Positions 41,440-47,974 of a stretch of DNA of 47,974 nt are shown piece by piece (position 1 is the stretch's first letter; the number at the start of each line of letters is the position of its first letter). The stretch spans positions 1-47,974 of the forward strand of contig CAZJHD010000032.1 in NCBI GenBank assembly GCA_964545855.1, read 5' to 3'. The DNA is from CAZJHD01 sp964545855. Its GTDB lineage: Bacteria > Planctomycetota > UBA1135 > JACQFD01. Position numbers and translations under genes: made by a program. A model generated the notes under the pieces. It was not told where the DNA came from and made no database searches. It saw nothing but the letters and a program-made list of their open reading frames with translations.

Positions 41440-41958
41440 ATGCGTCTTCACACTCTCCCCCTCGTTCTGTCTTTCTCCTTCCTCTCCTCCGCCGCCCTCG
41501 CCGCCCCCGATCGCGACGATCGTCCCCGGAAGCCGGCCGTGAACGCGGAGATCACGCACGTCGAGCTCGCCTCGGCCTCGGAGGCCGGAGTCGAGTACGA
41601 AGTCGCCGGCACGCTCGCCGCGAACACGAGCGCTCAGCTCGGGATCCTCTACTCGAGCGACCGGGCCCGCTGGATCGAAGTCGGCGCGACCGTCCGCGGC
41701 AACTCGAAGGGCGAGTTCTTCGGCGGCGTCGGCACCCACTCGGGGCCGAAGGCCCTCGCGGTCGTCCTCCTCGATCGCGGCACGATCCTCGACATGCAGC
41801 CGATCGCGGACCTGATGGTGACGCCGCCGGGAATCTTCTGGATGAAGGTGCGCGGAGGATTCGACGTGCTCCGCGCCGCGGGCCACGACGCGAGTCGGCC
41901 CGGACACGGCGGGCGCTCGCTCCGCGAGGCGCGGGAGGCGCGGCGCACGGGCCGATGA
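41440..41958 (+). CDS. Small secreted protein of unknown function
   Basis: A 172-aa protein with a signal peptide (MRLHTLPLVLSFSFLSSAALA) followed by a short basic stretch (PDRDDRPRKP), a beta-rich middle (EITHVELASASEAG, VEYEVAGTLAANTSAQLGIL, EVGATVRGNSKGEFFGGVG) and a basic tail (GHGGRSLREAREARRTGR). I do not recognise the family. SD GGAGG at 41429-41433 is 6 nt before the ATG, so the start is secure. It is divergent from the M28 peptidase gene (181 nt between starts) and is followed by a strong hairpin, so it is probably a one-gene unit. Confidence 0.78.
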   Translation: MRLHTLPLVLSFSFLSSAALAAPDRDDRPRKPAVNAEITHVELASASEAGVEYEVAGTLAANTSAQLGILYSSDRARWIEVGATVRGNSKGEFFGGVGTHSGPKALAVVLLDRGTILDMQPIADLMVTPPGIFWMKVRGGFDVLRAAGHDASRPGHGGRSLREAREARRTGR

Positions 41959-41975
41959 GACGCCCGTCGCCCGAA

Positions 41976-42007
41976 CGGGGCCCGGAGGTGGAAGCCTCCG
42001 GGCCCCG
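41976..42007 (+). terminator. Strong hairpin terminator
   Basis: A 13-bp perfect GC-rich stem (CGGGGCCCGGAGG with CCTCCGGGCCCCG) closes a 6-nt loop (TGGAAG), 17 nt past the stop of the small secreted protein gene. No T tract. It separates that gene from the esterase gene 79 nt downstream. Confidence 0.75.
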
Positions 42008-42085
42008 AGCAATTCCAGGGAGCGCGCGCCAGAATCGGACTGCACGCGCGACGCAGCTCGGGAGGCTCCGCGTGCGACGCACCGC

Positions 42086-43393
42086 ATGCCCTCGACGATC
42101 CTCCAGGCCCTGGCCGCGGCGCTCCTCGCCGCTTCGGCAGGAGATCCTCCCCTCGGCGACCTCGTCGAGCGCTTCTGGAGCGCGTCGAGCCCGAGTGCAC
42201 GCGCCGAGGTGGCGGGCTGGATCGTCGCGAGCGGCGCGAGCGTCGAGGAGGTGCTCGCCGCGCTGCGTCGAGGCCGCTCCTACTCCGCCGAAGCGGAGCG
42301 TGGGCGACTCCTCCGGGAGCGCACGGGCACGAACGGGCTGCGCCACCCCTACATGATCCTCGTGCCGGAGGACTACACCCCGGCGAAGAGCTGGCCCGTG
42401 CGCCTCGACCTCCACGGCGGCATGGGAGCGAAGGAATGGAAGGCGCTCGACGGCGCATGGTCGCCCGGCTGGCGTTCGGCGCGCGAGCAGATCGTCGTCG
42501 TGCCGGCGGGCTGGTGGGACTCGATGTGGTGGGAGTGGAGCCAGGTCGAGAACCTCGAGGCGATCCTGCGCGAGGTGCAGGCGACGTGGAACGTGGACGA
42601 GAATCGCGTCGTCGCCTACGGAGGCTCCGATGGCGGCGCGGCGCTCTTCTTCCTCGCGATGCGGCAGCCCGACCGATTCGCCGGCTACGCCGGTCACGTG
42701 GCGCCACCCGACCGGCTCGTCCGCCGCGACTTCCGTCCCGACGGCCAGCTCCACGTCTCCAACCTCGCGCGACAGCGCTTCCACCTCGGCTATGGCGAGC
42801 TCGACGAGAAGGTCCCGCTCCGATTCCTCGAGAAGTACATGGCGCTCTTCGAGCGGGCCGGCGCGCTGCTCGACTGGTACGTCCTTCCGAGACAGGGCCA
42901 CTCCTTGAGCCTTCCCTCGGAGCGGGAGCGCGACCTGGGGCGCTTCCTCTGGAAGACGAAGCGCGATCCGCACCCCGACCGGATCGGCTGGGCGACGGAG
43001 CGGACGGACCGCTACGCGCGGCGATCCTGGCTCGTGATCGATGCGCTCGCTCCCGCGGCTCCCGGCCACGACGTCGACGAGACGAATCTCCTGCCGCGCT
43101 GGGGAACTCCGATCCAGCTCCAGGGGCCGACCGTTCCTCGCGTCCCCTGGGGAAGCGTGGACCTCGAGCGCGAGGGCAATCGGGTCCGCGCGACCACGCG
43201 CCGCGTGCGGCGCTTCACGCTGCTCCTCTCGCCCGACGCGTTCGACTTCTCGCGCCCCGTCGTCGTCGAGGTGAACGGACGCACCGTGCACGACGGTCTC
43301 GTCGAGCCCTCCGTGGCGACGCTCCTCGAGTGGTCCGCCGTGGACGACGACCGAACACGGCTCTTCACCGCGAAGATCGCGGTCGAGCCCTGA
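42086..43393 (+). CDS. Secreted alpha/beta-hydrolase (PHB-depolymerase/esterase-like)
   Basis: A 435-aa protein with an N-terminal hydrophobic segment (MPSTILQALAAALLAASAG) that probably acts as a signal peptide. Residues about 85-275 form an alpha/beta-hydrolase of the feruloyl-esterase or PHB-depolymerase type: oxyanion-loop RLDLHGGMGAKEW, nucleophile elbow YGGSDGGAA with S181, and His H272 in PRQGHSLSLP. The acid residue is not certain. The last 110 residues are a beta-rich appendage (RRVRRFTLLLSPDAFDFSRP). It starts at ATG after a terminator-like hairpin and converges with the REC-GGDEF gene (19 nt between stops). Polyester or acyl-sugar substrates are possible but not identifiable. Confidence 0.83.
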   Translation: MPSTILQALAAALLAASAGDPPLGDLVERFWSASSPSARAEVAGWIVASGASVEEVLAALRRGRSYSAEAERGRLLRERTGTNGLRHPYMILVPEDYTPAKSWPVRLDLHGGMGAKEWKALDGAWSPGWRSAREQIVVVPAGWWDSMWWEWSQVENLEAILREVQATWNVDENRVVAYGGSDGGAALFFLAMRQPDRFAGYAGHVAPPDRLVRRDFRPDGQLHVSNLARQRFHLGYGELDEKVPLRFLEKYMALFERAGALLDWYVLPRQGHSLSLPSERERDLGRFLWKTKRDPHPDRIGWATERTDRYARRSWLVIDALAPAAPGHDVDETNLLPRWGTPIQLQGPTVPRVPWGSVDLEREGNRVRATTRRVRRFTLLLSPDAFDFSRPVVVEVNGRTVHDGLVEPSVATLLEWSAVDDDRTRLFTAKIAVEP

Positions 43394-43412
43394 CGCGGGC
43401 GGCCCTCGGCGC

Positions 43413-44576
43413 CTACGCGACGACGGCCGGGAGCGACTTGTCGCGCGCCTTGTCGAAGGCCCGCTGCACGCGCGCGAAGAGCTGCTCGCGGCGCTCCTCG
43501 CTCTGGAGCGCGGCCGTGGAGAGTCCGCCCGTCAAGACCAGCGGGTCGCCCACGACGTCGCGGAGCTTGCGCTTCACGACGCTCGCCGCGATGCGCTCGA
43601 GCATGATCTTCGCGCCGTCGGGGAGCGTGTTCGGGAGGATGAAGAGGAACGTGTTCACGCCGAATCGAGCGAGCGTGTCGGTGTCGCGGATCTCGTTCAG
43701 GAAGATGCCGGCGAGGTCCAAGAGGGCAGGCGTCGCACACTCTCCCTCGAATCCGACCAGCGCGATCGAGAGCGGCAGGCCGAAGCGCGTCGCGCGCTTG
43801 AACTCCACGTCGAAGGCGAAGGCGCCGTAGCTCGAGGAGTAGAGCCGCGTCTCGGGATCGGCGATCGCTTCGAGCAGAGCCGGATCGTGAGGATGGGCGA
43901 TCTGGCGGAGGACGCGCGCCTTGAAGGAGTCGCTGCGCGCCGCGTCGGGCTCGCGCGAGGCGAGCAGATCGTCCGTCGCTCCGAGGTTCGTCTTGGGACG
44001 CAGGAGCGCCTTGATCTGGTCGGGCTCGACGGGGAGCTGGAGCACCGTCTCGGCTCCCGCGAAGCGCACCAGCGCCTGGAGTCCGCTGTCGAGCGACGAG
44101 GCGTGCGGGTGGAGCAGCGCGATCCGCACGCGCGACCGCATCCGCAGCCGGCGCATCACCTCGTAGGGATTCGCCGGCGCGTAGTTCGCGTCGACGAGGA
44201 CGAGGCGCGCGCCCGTGGCGATCGACTCGTCGAGCTTCGCCTCGCTCTCGACGGCCGAGGCGCCCGGCACCGTCGACTTCACCGTGATGCGCAGGATCGT
44301 GTCGGTCGTGAGGACGACGACGGGTGCTCCCTGATCGACGGGCCGCGCCGGAGCGAGTCTCCCCGCGCCCCGCTTCGCGGCACGCGCCGTGACGGGCGCC
44401 CGCAGCGGCGCCGCCTTCGCGGGTTTCTTGGCCTTCGGGCGCACCTTGGCGCGCGCCGGCTTCGCCTTGGCCGGACGCACCGGCTTGCGCGGCTTCGCGG
44501 CGGGCACCTTGCGTGCCGCCTTCTTGGCCTTGGGAGCTGCGGCCTTCCGGGATCCTGCCGACTTCTTCGCCTTCAT
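43413..44576 (-). CDS. Receiver-like plus degenerate GGDEF protein with Lys/Ala/Pro-rich N-terminal tail
   Basis: A 387-aa cytoplasmic protein. Residues 1-85 are a histone-H1-like basic tail rich in Lys, Ala, Pro and Arg (AAPKAKKAARKVPAAKP repeats). Residues about 90-205 look receiver-like (VVVLTTDTILRITVKS, RLVLVDANYAPANPYEVMRR, ALLHPHASSLDS) with a possible Asp in LVLVDAN. Residues about 235-387 match the GGDEF fold (EFKRATRFGLPLSIALVGFE, DTDTLARFGVNTFLFILPNT), but the signature GG(D/E)EF is replaced by GVNTF, so it should not make cyclic-di-GMP. The start overlaps the yebC stop by 4 nt (ATGA). The basic tail suggests nucleic-acid binding. Confidence 0.78.
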   Translation of the reverse strand: MKAKKSAGSRKAAAPKAKKAARKVPAAKPRKPVRPAKAKPARAKVRPKAKKPAKAAPLRAPVTARAAKRGAGRLAPARPVDQGAPVVVLTTDTILRITVKSTVPGASAVESEAKLDESIATGARLVLVDANYAPANPYEVMRRLRMRSRVRIALLHPHASSLDSGLQALVRFAGAETVLQLPVEPDQIKALLRPKTNLGATDDLLASREPDAARSDSFKARVLRQIAHPHDPALLEAIADPETRLYSSSYGAFAFDVEFKRATRFGLPLSIALVGFEGECATPALLDLAGIFLNEIRDTDTLARFGVNTFLFILPNTLPDGAKIMLERIAASVVKRKLRDVVGDPLVLTGGLSTAALQSEERREQLFARVQRAFDKARDKSLPAVVA

Positions 44577-45325
44577 GGGGAAGCCTCTCGCATGGCCTCG
44601 TCCGACATCTCGAGGTTCGCGTACGCGTTCTGGACGTCGTCGTTGTCCTCGAGTTCCTCGAGGAGCGTGATGACCTTCTTCCCGATCTCCGCATCGACCG
44701 GGATCGTGAGCGTGGGCTCGTAGACGAGCTCGGCGCTCGAAAGCGCGACGCCGAGCTTCTCGAGGGCACCGCGCACCTGGGTGAACTGCGTGGGGTCGCC
44801 GACGATGGCGAATTCGCGCTCGCCCTCGACCCGCAGATCCTCCGCGCCCGACTCGAGCGTGCACTCGAGGAGCTTCTCCTCGCCCAGCTCGGGGTTGGAG
44901 ACTCGGTAGATCGCCTTGCGCGCGAACATGCGCGCGACGCTCCCTTGGGCGCCGAGGTTGCCGCCCCGCGACTCGAAGGTCTTCTTCATCTCGGGCGCGG
45001 TGCGATGGCGGTTGTCCGTGAGCGCCTCCACCAGCACCGCCACGCCTCCGGGCGCGTAGCCCTCGTAGACGACCTCCTCGAATTCGTTCCCCCCGAGCTC
45101 GCCCGTCCCCTTCTTGATGGCGCGCTCGATCGTGTCCTTCGGCATGTTCACGGCGCGCGCCTTCTCCACGGCGTACTGGAGCTTCAGGTTGTCGCTCAGG
45201 TTCCCGCCGCCCTGGCGCGCCGCCGACGTGATGAGGCGCGAGTACTTGGAGAAGATCTTGCCCCGCTTGGCGTCGATCGCCGCCTTGCGGTGCTTGATGT
45301 TGTGCCAGGGAGAGTGGCCGGCCAT
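44573..45325 (-). CDS. YebC/PmpR-family transcriptional regulator
   Basis: A 250-aa cytoplasmic protein of the YebC/PmpR/TACO1 family, which acts in transcription or in translation of polyproline stretches, depending on member. The amino end MAGHSPWHNIKHRKAAIDAK is the family signature, then GKIFSKYSRLITSAAR, NMPKDTIERAIKKGTG, VVYEGYAPGGVAVLVEALTD and the acidic C-terminal LEELEDNDDVQNAYAN match throughout. Length is as usual (about 240-250 aa). The stop overlaps the start of the degenerate GGDEF gene by 4 nt, so the two are translated together. The 164 nt before it (45326-45489) hold no gene I can support. Confidence 0.96.
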   Translation of the reverse strand: MAGHSPWHNIKHRKAAIDAKRGKIFSKYSRLITSAARQGGGNLSDNLKLQYAVEKARAVNMPKDTIERAIKKGTGELGGNEFEEVVYEGYAPGGVAVLVEALTDNRHRTAPEMKKTFESRGGNLGAQGSVARMFARKAIYRVSNPELGEEKLLECTLESGAEDLRVEGEREFAIVGDPTQFTQVRGALEKLGVALSSAELVYEPTLTIPVDAEIGKKVITLLEELEDNDDVQNAYANLEMSDEAMREASP

Positions 45326-45489
45326 TGAGCTTTGGGCGCGGTGGAGCCATGGAGGCGATGCAACCGTCGTCGATCCTCGGGGCGGGGAACGGGCGACGAA
45401 CCAGGGTATCGAAGGGAGCCTCCCCCTTCATGCGGCGGACCGGCGAGGAGCCAGCCGCCGTGCTCTGCGAGACTCGACCGTCCGGTCGA

Positions 45490-45885
45490 TCAGCGCTTCG
45501 AGAACTGCACCGACCGGCGCGCGCCGCGCTTGCCGTACTTCTTGCGCTCCTTCATCCGGCTGTCGCGCGTGAGCATGCCCGCCGCACGCAAAGCCGGTTC
45601 GTAGACCGGGTTGTGCTTCTTCAAGGCGCGGGCGATGCCGAGGGCGATCGCGCCCGCCTGGCCCGTGGGACCGCCGCCCAGGACCGACGCGTTGACGTCG
45701 AACTGGTCGAGCGCCGTCGCCGCCACCAGGGGCGCCCGGACCGCGCGCCGCGTCTCGTCCGTGCAGAAGAACGAGTCGAACGGCTTCGAGTTGACCAGGA
45801 TGGTCCCGGTGCCGGCGAGGAGACGAACCCGCGCGATCGCCGTCTTTCGGCGACCCGTTCCGCGGGAGAGAGTGGCGTCGGCCAT
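45490..45885 (-). CDS. rpsI: 30S ribosomal protein S9
   Basis: A 131-aa ribosomal protein S9, which contacts the P-site tRNA with its C-terminal tail. The family signature GGGPTGQAGAIALGIARAL is at residues about 72-90 and the end is MKERKKYGKRGARRSVQFSKR, with the expected terminal KR. GRRKTAIARVRL near the amino end is the first strand. It follows rplM after 77 nt, the usual L13-S9 order, and its upstream GAGG-type sequence (45903-45907 on the complement) may serve as SD. No unusual features. Confidence 0.98.
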   Translation of the reverse strand: MADATLSRGTGRRKTAIARVRLLAGTGTILVNSKPFDSFFCTDETRRAVRAPLVAATALDQFDVNASVLGGGPTGQAGAIALGIARALKKHNPVYEPALRAAGMLTRDSRMKERKKYGKRGARRSVQFSKR

Positions 45886-45962
45886 CGTGCGCGAGCCTTC
45901 TTGGAGGATTCAGCGGGGAATGCGTCGTGCGGGGTCGGAATGCGTGGCGGGAACGAGCAGGC

Positions 45963-46400
45963 TCAGCAGGCGAGCTCGACCGGCTTCTGGGCCTGGTGCG
46001 GGTGCTCGGTCCCGCGAACGACCTTCAGCTTCGTCAGCATCTGCTTCCCGAGCTTCGACTTCGGGAGCATGCGCCGCACCGCGAGGCGCACGACGTGCTC
46101 GGGCTTCTCCTCCTTCCAACGCTCCAGCGCGATCGTCCGCTGGCCGCCGGGGTAGAGCGAGTAGGTCTGGTAGGTCTTCTTCTCGCTCTTGCCGCCGGTC
46201 ACGACCAGGTTCTCGGCATTCGTGATGATCACGAAGTCGCCCGTGTCGAGGTGCGGCGTGTAGTTCGGCCGATGCTTCCCCATGAGGATCTCGGCGACGC
46301 GCATGGCGAGGCGGCCCAGGGGGTAGCGAGACGCATCGACGACGTGCCACTCACGGGTCACGTCGCTCGGCGTCATCATCGTGGTGCGCTGCAGCGGCAT
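45963..46400 (-). CDS. rplM: 50S ribosomal protein L13
   Basis: A 145-aa ribosomal protein L13, one of the earliest to bind 23S rRNA. Typical segments are WHVVDASRYPLGRLAMRVAE, GKHRPNYTPHLDTGDFVIIT, NLVVTGGKSEKKTYQTY, RLAVRRMLPKSKLGKQMLTK and the ending GTEHPHQAQKPVEL. The start ATG 46400 gives MPLQRTTMMTPSDVTREW, whose RTxM pattern matches other L13 amino ends; ATG 46379 or 46376 are alternatives. It leads the L13-S9 pair. The leader 46401-46463 contains a GGGTCTGTCCC motif related to the repeat elements. Confidence 0.97.
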   Translation of the reverse strand: MPLQRTTMMTPSDVTREWHVVDASRYPLGRLAMRVAEILMGKHRPNYTPHLDTGDFVIITNAENLVVTGGKSEKKTYQTYSLYPGGQRTIALERWKEEKPEHVVRLAVRRMLPKSKLGKQMLTKLKVVRGTEHPHQAQKPVELAC

Positions 46401-46410
46401 CGGCGTTTCG

Positions 46411-46433
46411 TCGGGGTCTGTCCCGAAATGGGC
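46411..46433 (-). repeat. GGGTCTGTCCC / AAATGGG motif in the rplM leader
   Basis: On the plus strand TCGGGGTCTGTCCCGAAATGG lies 11-33 nt upstream of the rplM start. It shares TGTCCCGA...AAATGG with the motif at 8428-8467 and the GGGGTCnGnCCC core with element A. It may be a relic of the repeat element family or a small leader hairpin. Confidence 0.45.
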
Positions 46434-46463
46434 CGAAGAGGCTACGGGTCGCCCGCGGTGGCG

Positions 46464-47675
46464 TCAACGAGGAGGCGTCACGAGGAGGAGCACGCCGCGT
46501 GCGGGATCCCAGCGAGCGGCCCCGCCGCCACCGAGGGCGAGCGCCGCGGCGCCGCAGAGCGACCGGAGGACGGCGCTCGGCGCCTCCGAGGGCGCGAGGG
46601 TCCGGAGCCCTTCGGTCGGCTCCTCGGGCGCCTCGGGCGAGGCGAGCAGCACCGGCCCGGGCGACTCCCAGGCGGCGGCGCCCGGCCCCAGACGACGCAG
46701 GATCGGCCGTCCGCCGAGCGGATAGGCGACCGCGCCCGCGGCGGGCCCGGCGGCGAGCGGCGACGCCGGACCCGCCGGCGCGCCGCCCCGGAGCTCCAGG
46801 TCGGGACCGCCCGGGCTCGCGACGCGAACGCGCGACTCGGTGCGGCTCCCGAGGGCGCTCACGGCGCTCGAGCCCGCCGCGGCCACGACGACGACGACGG
46901 CGACGACGGTCCAGGGTCTGCGGCCGAGGGCCGCCGCCAGGGCGGCGAGCACGACGGCCGACGCGAAGGCGAGGCGCAGCGGGCCGCTCGAGGAGCCGAA
47001 GAGGTCGCCGGGGACGAGACGATCGGCAGGGAGGGCGGCGCCGAGGAGCACGGGCGTCGCCGCCGAGCGGCGCGGGAGCGGTCTGCCCGGATCGGCGTGC
47101 GGCGGCCAGGGACCTCCGCGCTCGGACCAGGGCGCGAAGCCTTCGGGAGGAGGCGCCCCCGCCACGGCGCCGCCCCGGAGCGTCCTTCCCGCGAGCCGCT
47201 CCGCCGGGAGGCCTTCGGCGGCGACGCCGGCGAAGCCGTCGAGGGCGAGCGTGTCGACGAGTTCCGGAACGCGGTCGATCGCCATCACGTCGGGGAGCCC
47301 GCAGCCGAAGGTGTCGGAGGCGCGCTCCGCCTCGGCGAGGCTCCCGACGCAGAGGACGACCTGGCGGCTCGGCCCCGGCTCGACGCGCGCGCGCGAAGAG
47401 CCGAAGGACACGTCGATCCCCCTTTCGTCGGCGCGCCAGACGGCGGCCACGAGGTCGCGCGCGGCGCCCGCCGCGAGCGCGAGCGGAAGCTCCGTGACGC
47501 TGCCCCCCGCCGTCGCGAGACGCAGCGTCCCCGAGACCGCTCCGCCCGGTGCCGAGACGCGGACGCGGACCGCGGCGTAGCCCGGCGCCGGGGAGCCGGG
47601 AGGGAACGCCTCGGCCGCGAGCTCGACGCCCGTGGCCTGCAGCGCGGCGAGGAGCCAGCCCGCGAGGGCGATCAC
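46464..47675 (-). CDS. Membrane protein of unknown function, possibly in an aerotolerance (Bat)-type operon
   Basis: A 403-aa protein starting at GTG with an N-terminal hydrophobic segment (IALAGWLLAALQATGVELAA). It continues with a beta-rich extracytoplasmic-type region (GYAAVRVRVSAPGGAVSG, GIDVSFGSSRARVEPGPSRQ), two adjacent membrane spans near 260-300 (LAFASAVVLAALAAALG and WTVVAVVVVVAAAGSSAVSA), and a Gly/Ala/Pro-rich tail. The GTG start overlaps the stop of the upstream fragment by 4 nt. The pattern of small overlapping membrane-protein genes resembles the BatA/VWA operons recalled from planctomycetes, but no VWA motif is present, so the label is tentative. I do not recognise the family. 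No promoter was identified. Confidence 0.68.
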   Translation of the reverse strand: MIALAGWLLAALQATGVELAAEAFPPGSPAPGYAAVRVRVSAPGGAVSGTLRLATAGGSVTELPLALAAGAARDLVAAVWRADERGIDVSFGSSRARVEPGPSRQVVLCVGSLAEAERASDTFGCGLPDVMAIDRVPELVDTLALDGFAGVAAEGLPAERLAGRTLRGGAVAGAPPPEGFAPWSERGGPWPPHADPGRPLPRRSAATPVLLGAALPADRLVPGDLFGSSSGPLRLAFASAVVLAALAAALGRRPWTVVAVVVVVAAAGSSAVSALGSRTESRVRVASPGGPDLELRGGAPAGPASPLAAGPAAGAVAYPLGGRPILRRLGPGAAAWESPGPVLLASPEAPEEPTEGLRTLAPSEAPSAVLRSLCGAAALALGGGGAARWDPARGVLLLVTPPR

Positions 47676-47952
47676 GGCGTCCTCCGTTCGCGGCGCGCGA
47701 CGGCGCCGACGCCGAGCGCGACGGCGGCCGCCGATGCGAGGAGCGCGAGGTCTCCGCGCGCTGCGGCGACCGTCGGTGAGAGCGCCGCGAGCTCCGTCAC
47801 GAACGGCGGCGGCGCGCCGCCGGAGCGGCCAATGCGCACGGCCTCCTCGAGGAACGGCGGCAGGAGCGCCGCGAGGGCGGCCCACGCGCCGGCCGCTGGC
47901 GGCGGCAGTGCACGGGCGCAGCCCGCACCAGCTGGTGATGATCTCGGACCTC
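47672..47952 (-). CDS. C-terminal part of a membrane protein (partial or disrupted)
   Basis: An open frame of about 93 residues ending at 47672, with no believable start and a stop (TGA at 47953-47955) just upstream. The C-terminus is LSPTVAAARGDLALLASAAA then VALGVGAVARRERRTP, a membrane span with a positive tail, preceded by LPPFLEEAVRIGRSGG. The end overlaps the next gene by GTGA. It reads like the tail of a Bat-type or other membrane protein whose remainder lies beyond the window, cut off by the inconsistent sequence at 47905-47974. Confidence 0.45.
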
Positions 47953-47974
47953 ACGCGTTCGCTGCGCGAGGAAG
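47911..47974 (+). other. Fragment resembling the pre-HisKA region of an NtrY-type sensor kinase
   Basis: On the plus strand the frame reads HGRSPHQLVMISDLTRSLRE, then E at the window end. This closely resembles, from memory, the segment just before the HisKA box in NtrY-like sensor kinases (LVLLTDLTRALREEERQ...). Upstream of 47908 the same frame does not look coding, and the opposite strand carries a membrane-protein gene. The match is short, so it may be chance, but it may also mark an assembly junction at the contig end. Confidence 0.35.

Noticed and set aside
46401..46463. Ribosomal-protein leader structure for L13 autoregulation.
   Set aside because: I could not identify a defined L13 leader fold in these 63 nt.

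Overview
The window is high-GC DNA from what looks like a member of the Planctomycetota. The evidence is a DUF1549/DUF1553 cytochrome-c protein followed by a Tat-exported DUF1501 partner (11.4-16.1 kb), an abundance of secreted proteins that share a C-terminal domain, many secreted hydrolases, and a large cytoplasmic Ser/Thr kinase with ATPase and TPR regions. I saw no tRNA, rRNA, CRISPR array, insertion sequence or phage gene. The odd length and an inconsistent right end suggest a whole contig.

Layout. 0-1.7 kb: cysS with a 116-nt near-perfect palindrome downstream. 1.7-6 kb: kinase-ATPase-TPR protein and a NYN-domain nuclease-like protein. 6-9.6 kb: NmrA-like reductase, a WaaP-kinase/glycosyltransferase fusion, and a divergent GT9 heptosyltransferase (cell-surface glycan). 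9.6-16 kb: FG-GAP protein and the DUF1549/1553-DUF1501 pair. 16-20.2 kb, minus strand: small lipoprotein, serine beta-lactamase-fold lipoprotein, HMA-domain lipoprotein, and a gene whose in-frame TGA falls exactly at the first position of a thioredoxin-type CxxC (read as UGAC), followed by a second HMA domain. I read it as a selenoprotein. 20.3-23.3 kb: secreted protein, ECF sigma factor, a membrane protein in the anti-sigma position, and a cysteine-free redoxin-like protein. 23.3-29 kb: two tandem 0.9-kDa-residue-scale (about 900-aa) secreted paralogs. 29-33.8 kb: flavodoxin-like protein, small secreted protein, and a large glycoside-hydrolase-like protein. 33.85-39.6 kb: a same-strand run of M48 peptidase, arsenosugar-type arsenite methyltransferase ArsM, aquaglyceroporin, transglutaminase-like protein and G3E (CobW/P47K) GTPase. 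39.6-43.4 kb: M28 peptidase, small secreted protein, esterase. 43.4-46.4 kb, minus strand: degenerate REC-GGDEF protein with a histone-H1-like tail, YebC, S9 and L13. 46.4-47.97 kb: membrane proteins, then a fragment that reads as a sensor kinase on the opposite strand.

The points most worth following are the UGA-containing thioredoxin/HMA protein beside a second HMA lipoprotein (a possible extracytoplasmic metal or thiol-redox module), the arsM-aqp-G3E GTPase operon, and a family of hairpin elements with shared outer sequence, one of which occupies almost the whole intergenic space between two divergent genes that both appear to start with TTG. All family names come from reading the translated sequence and recalling families; no database search was run.
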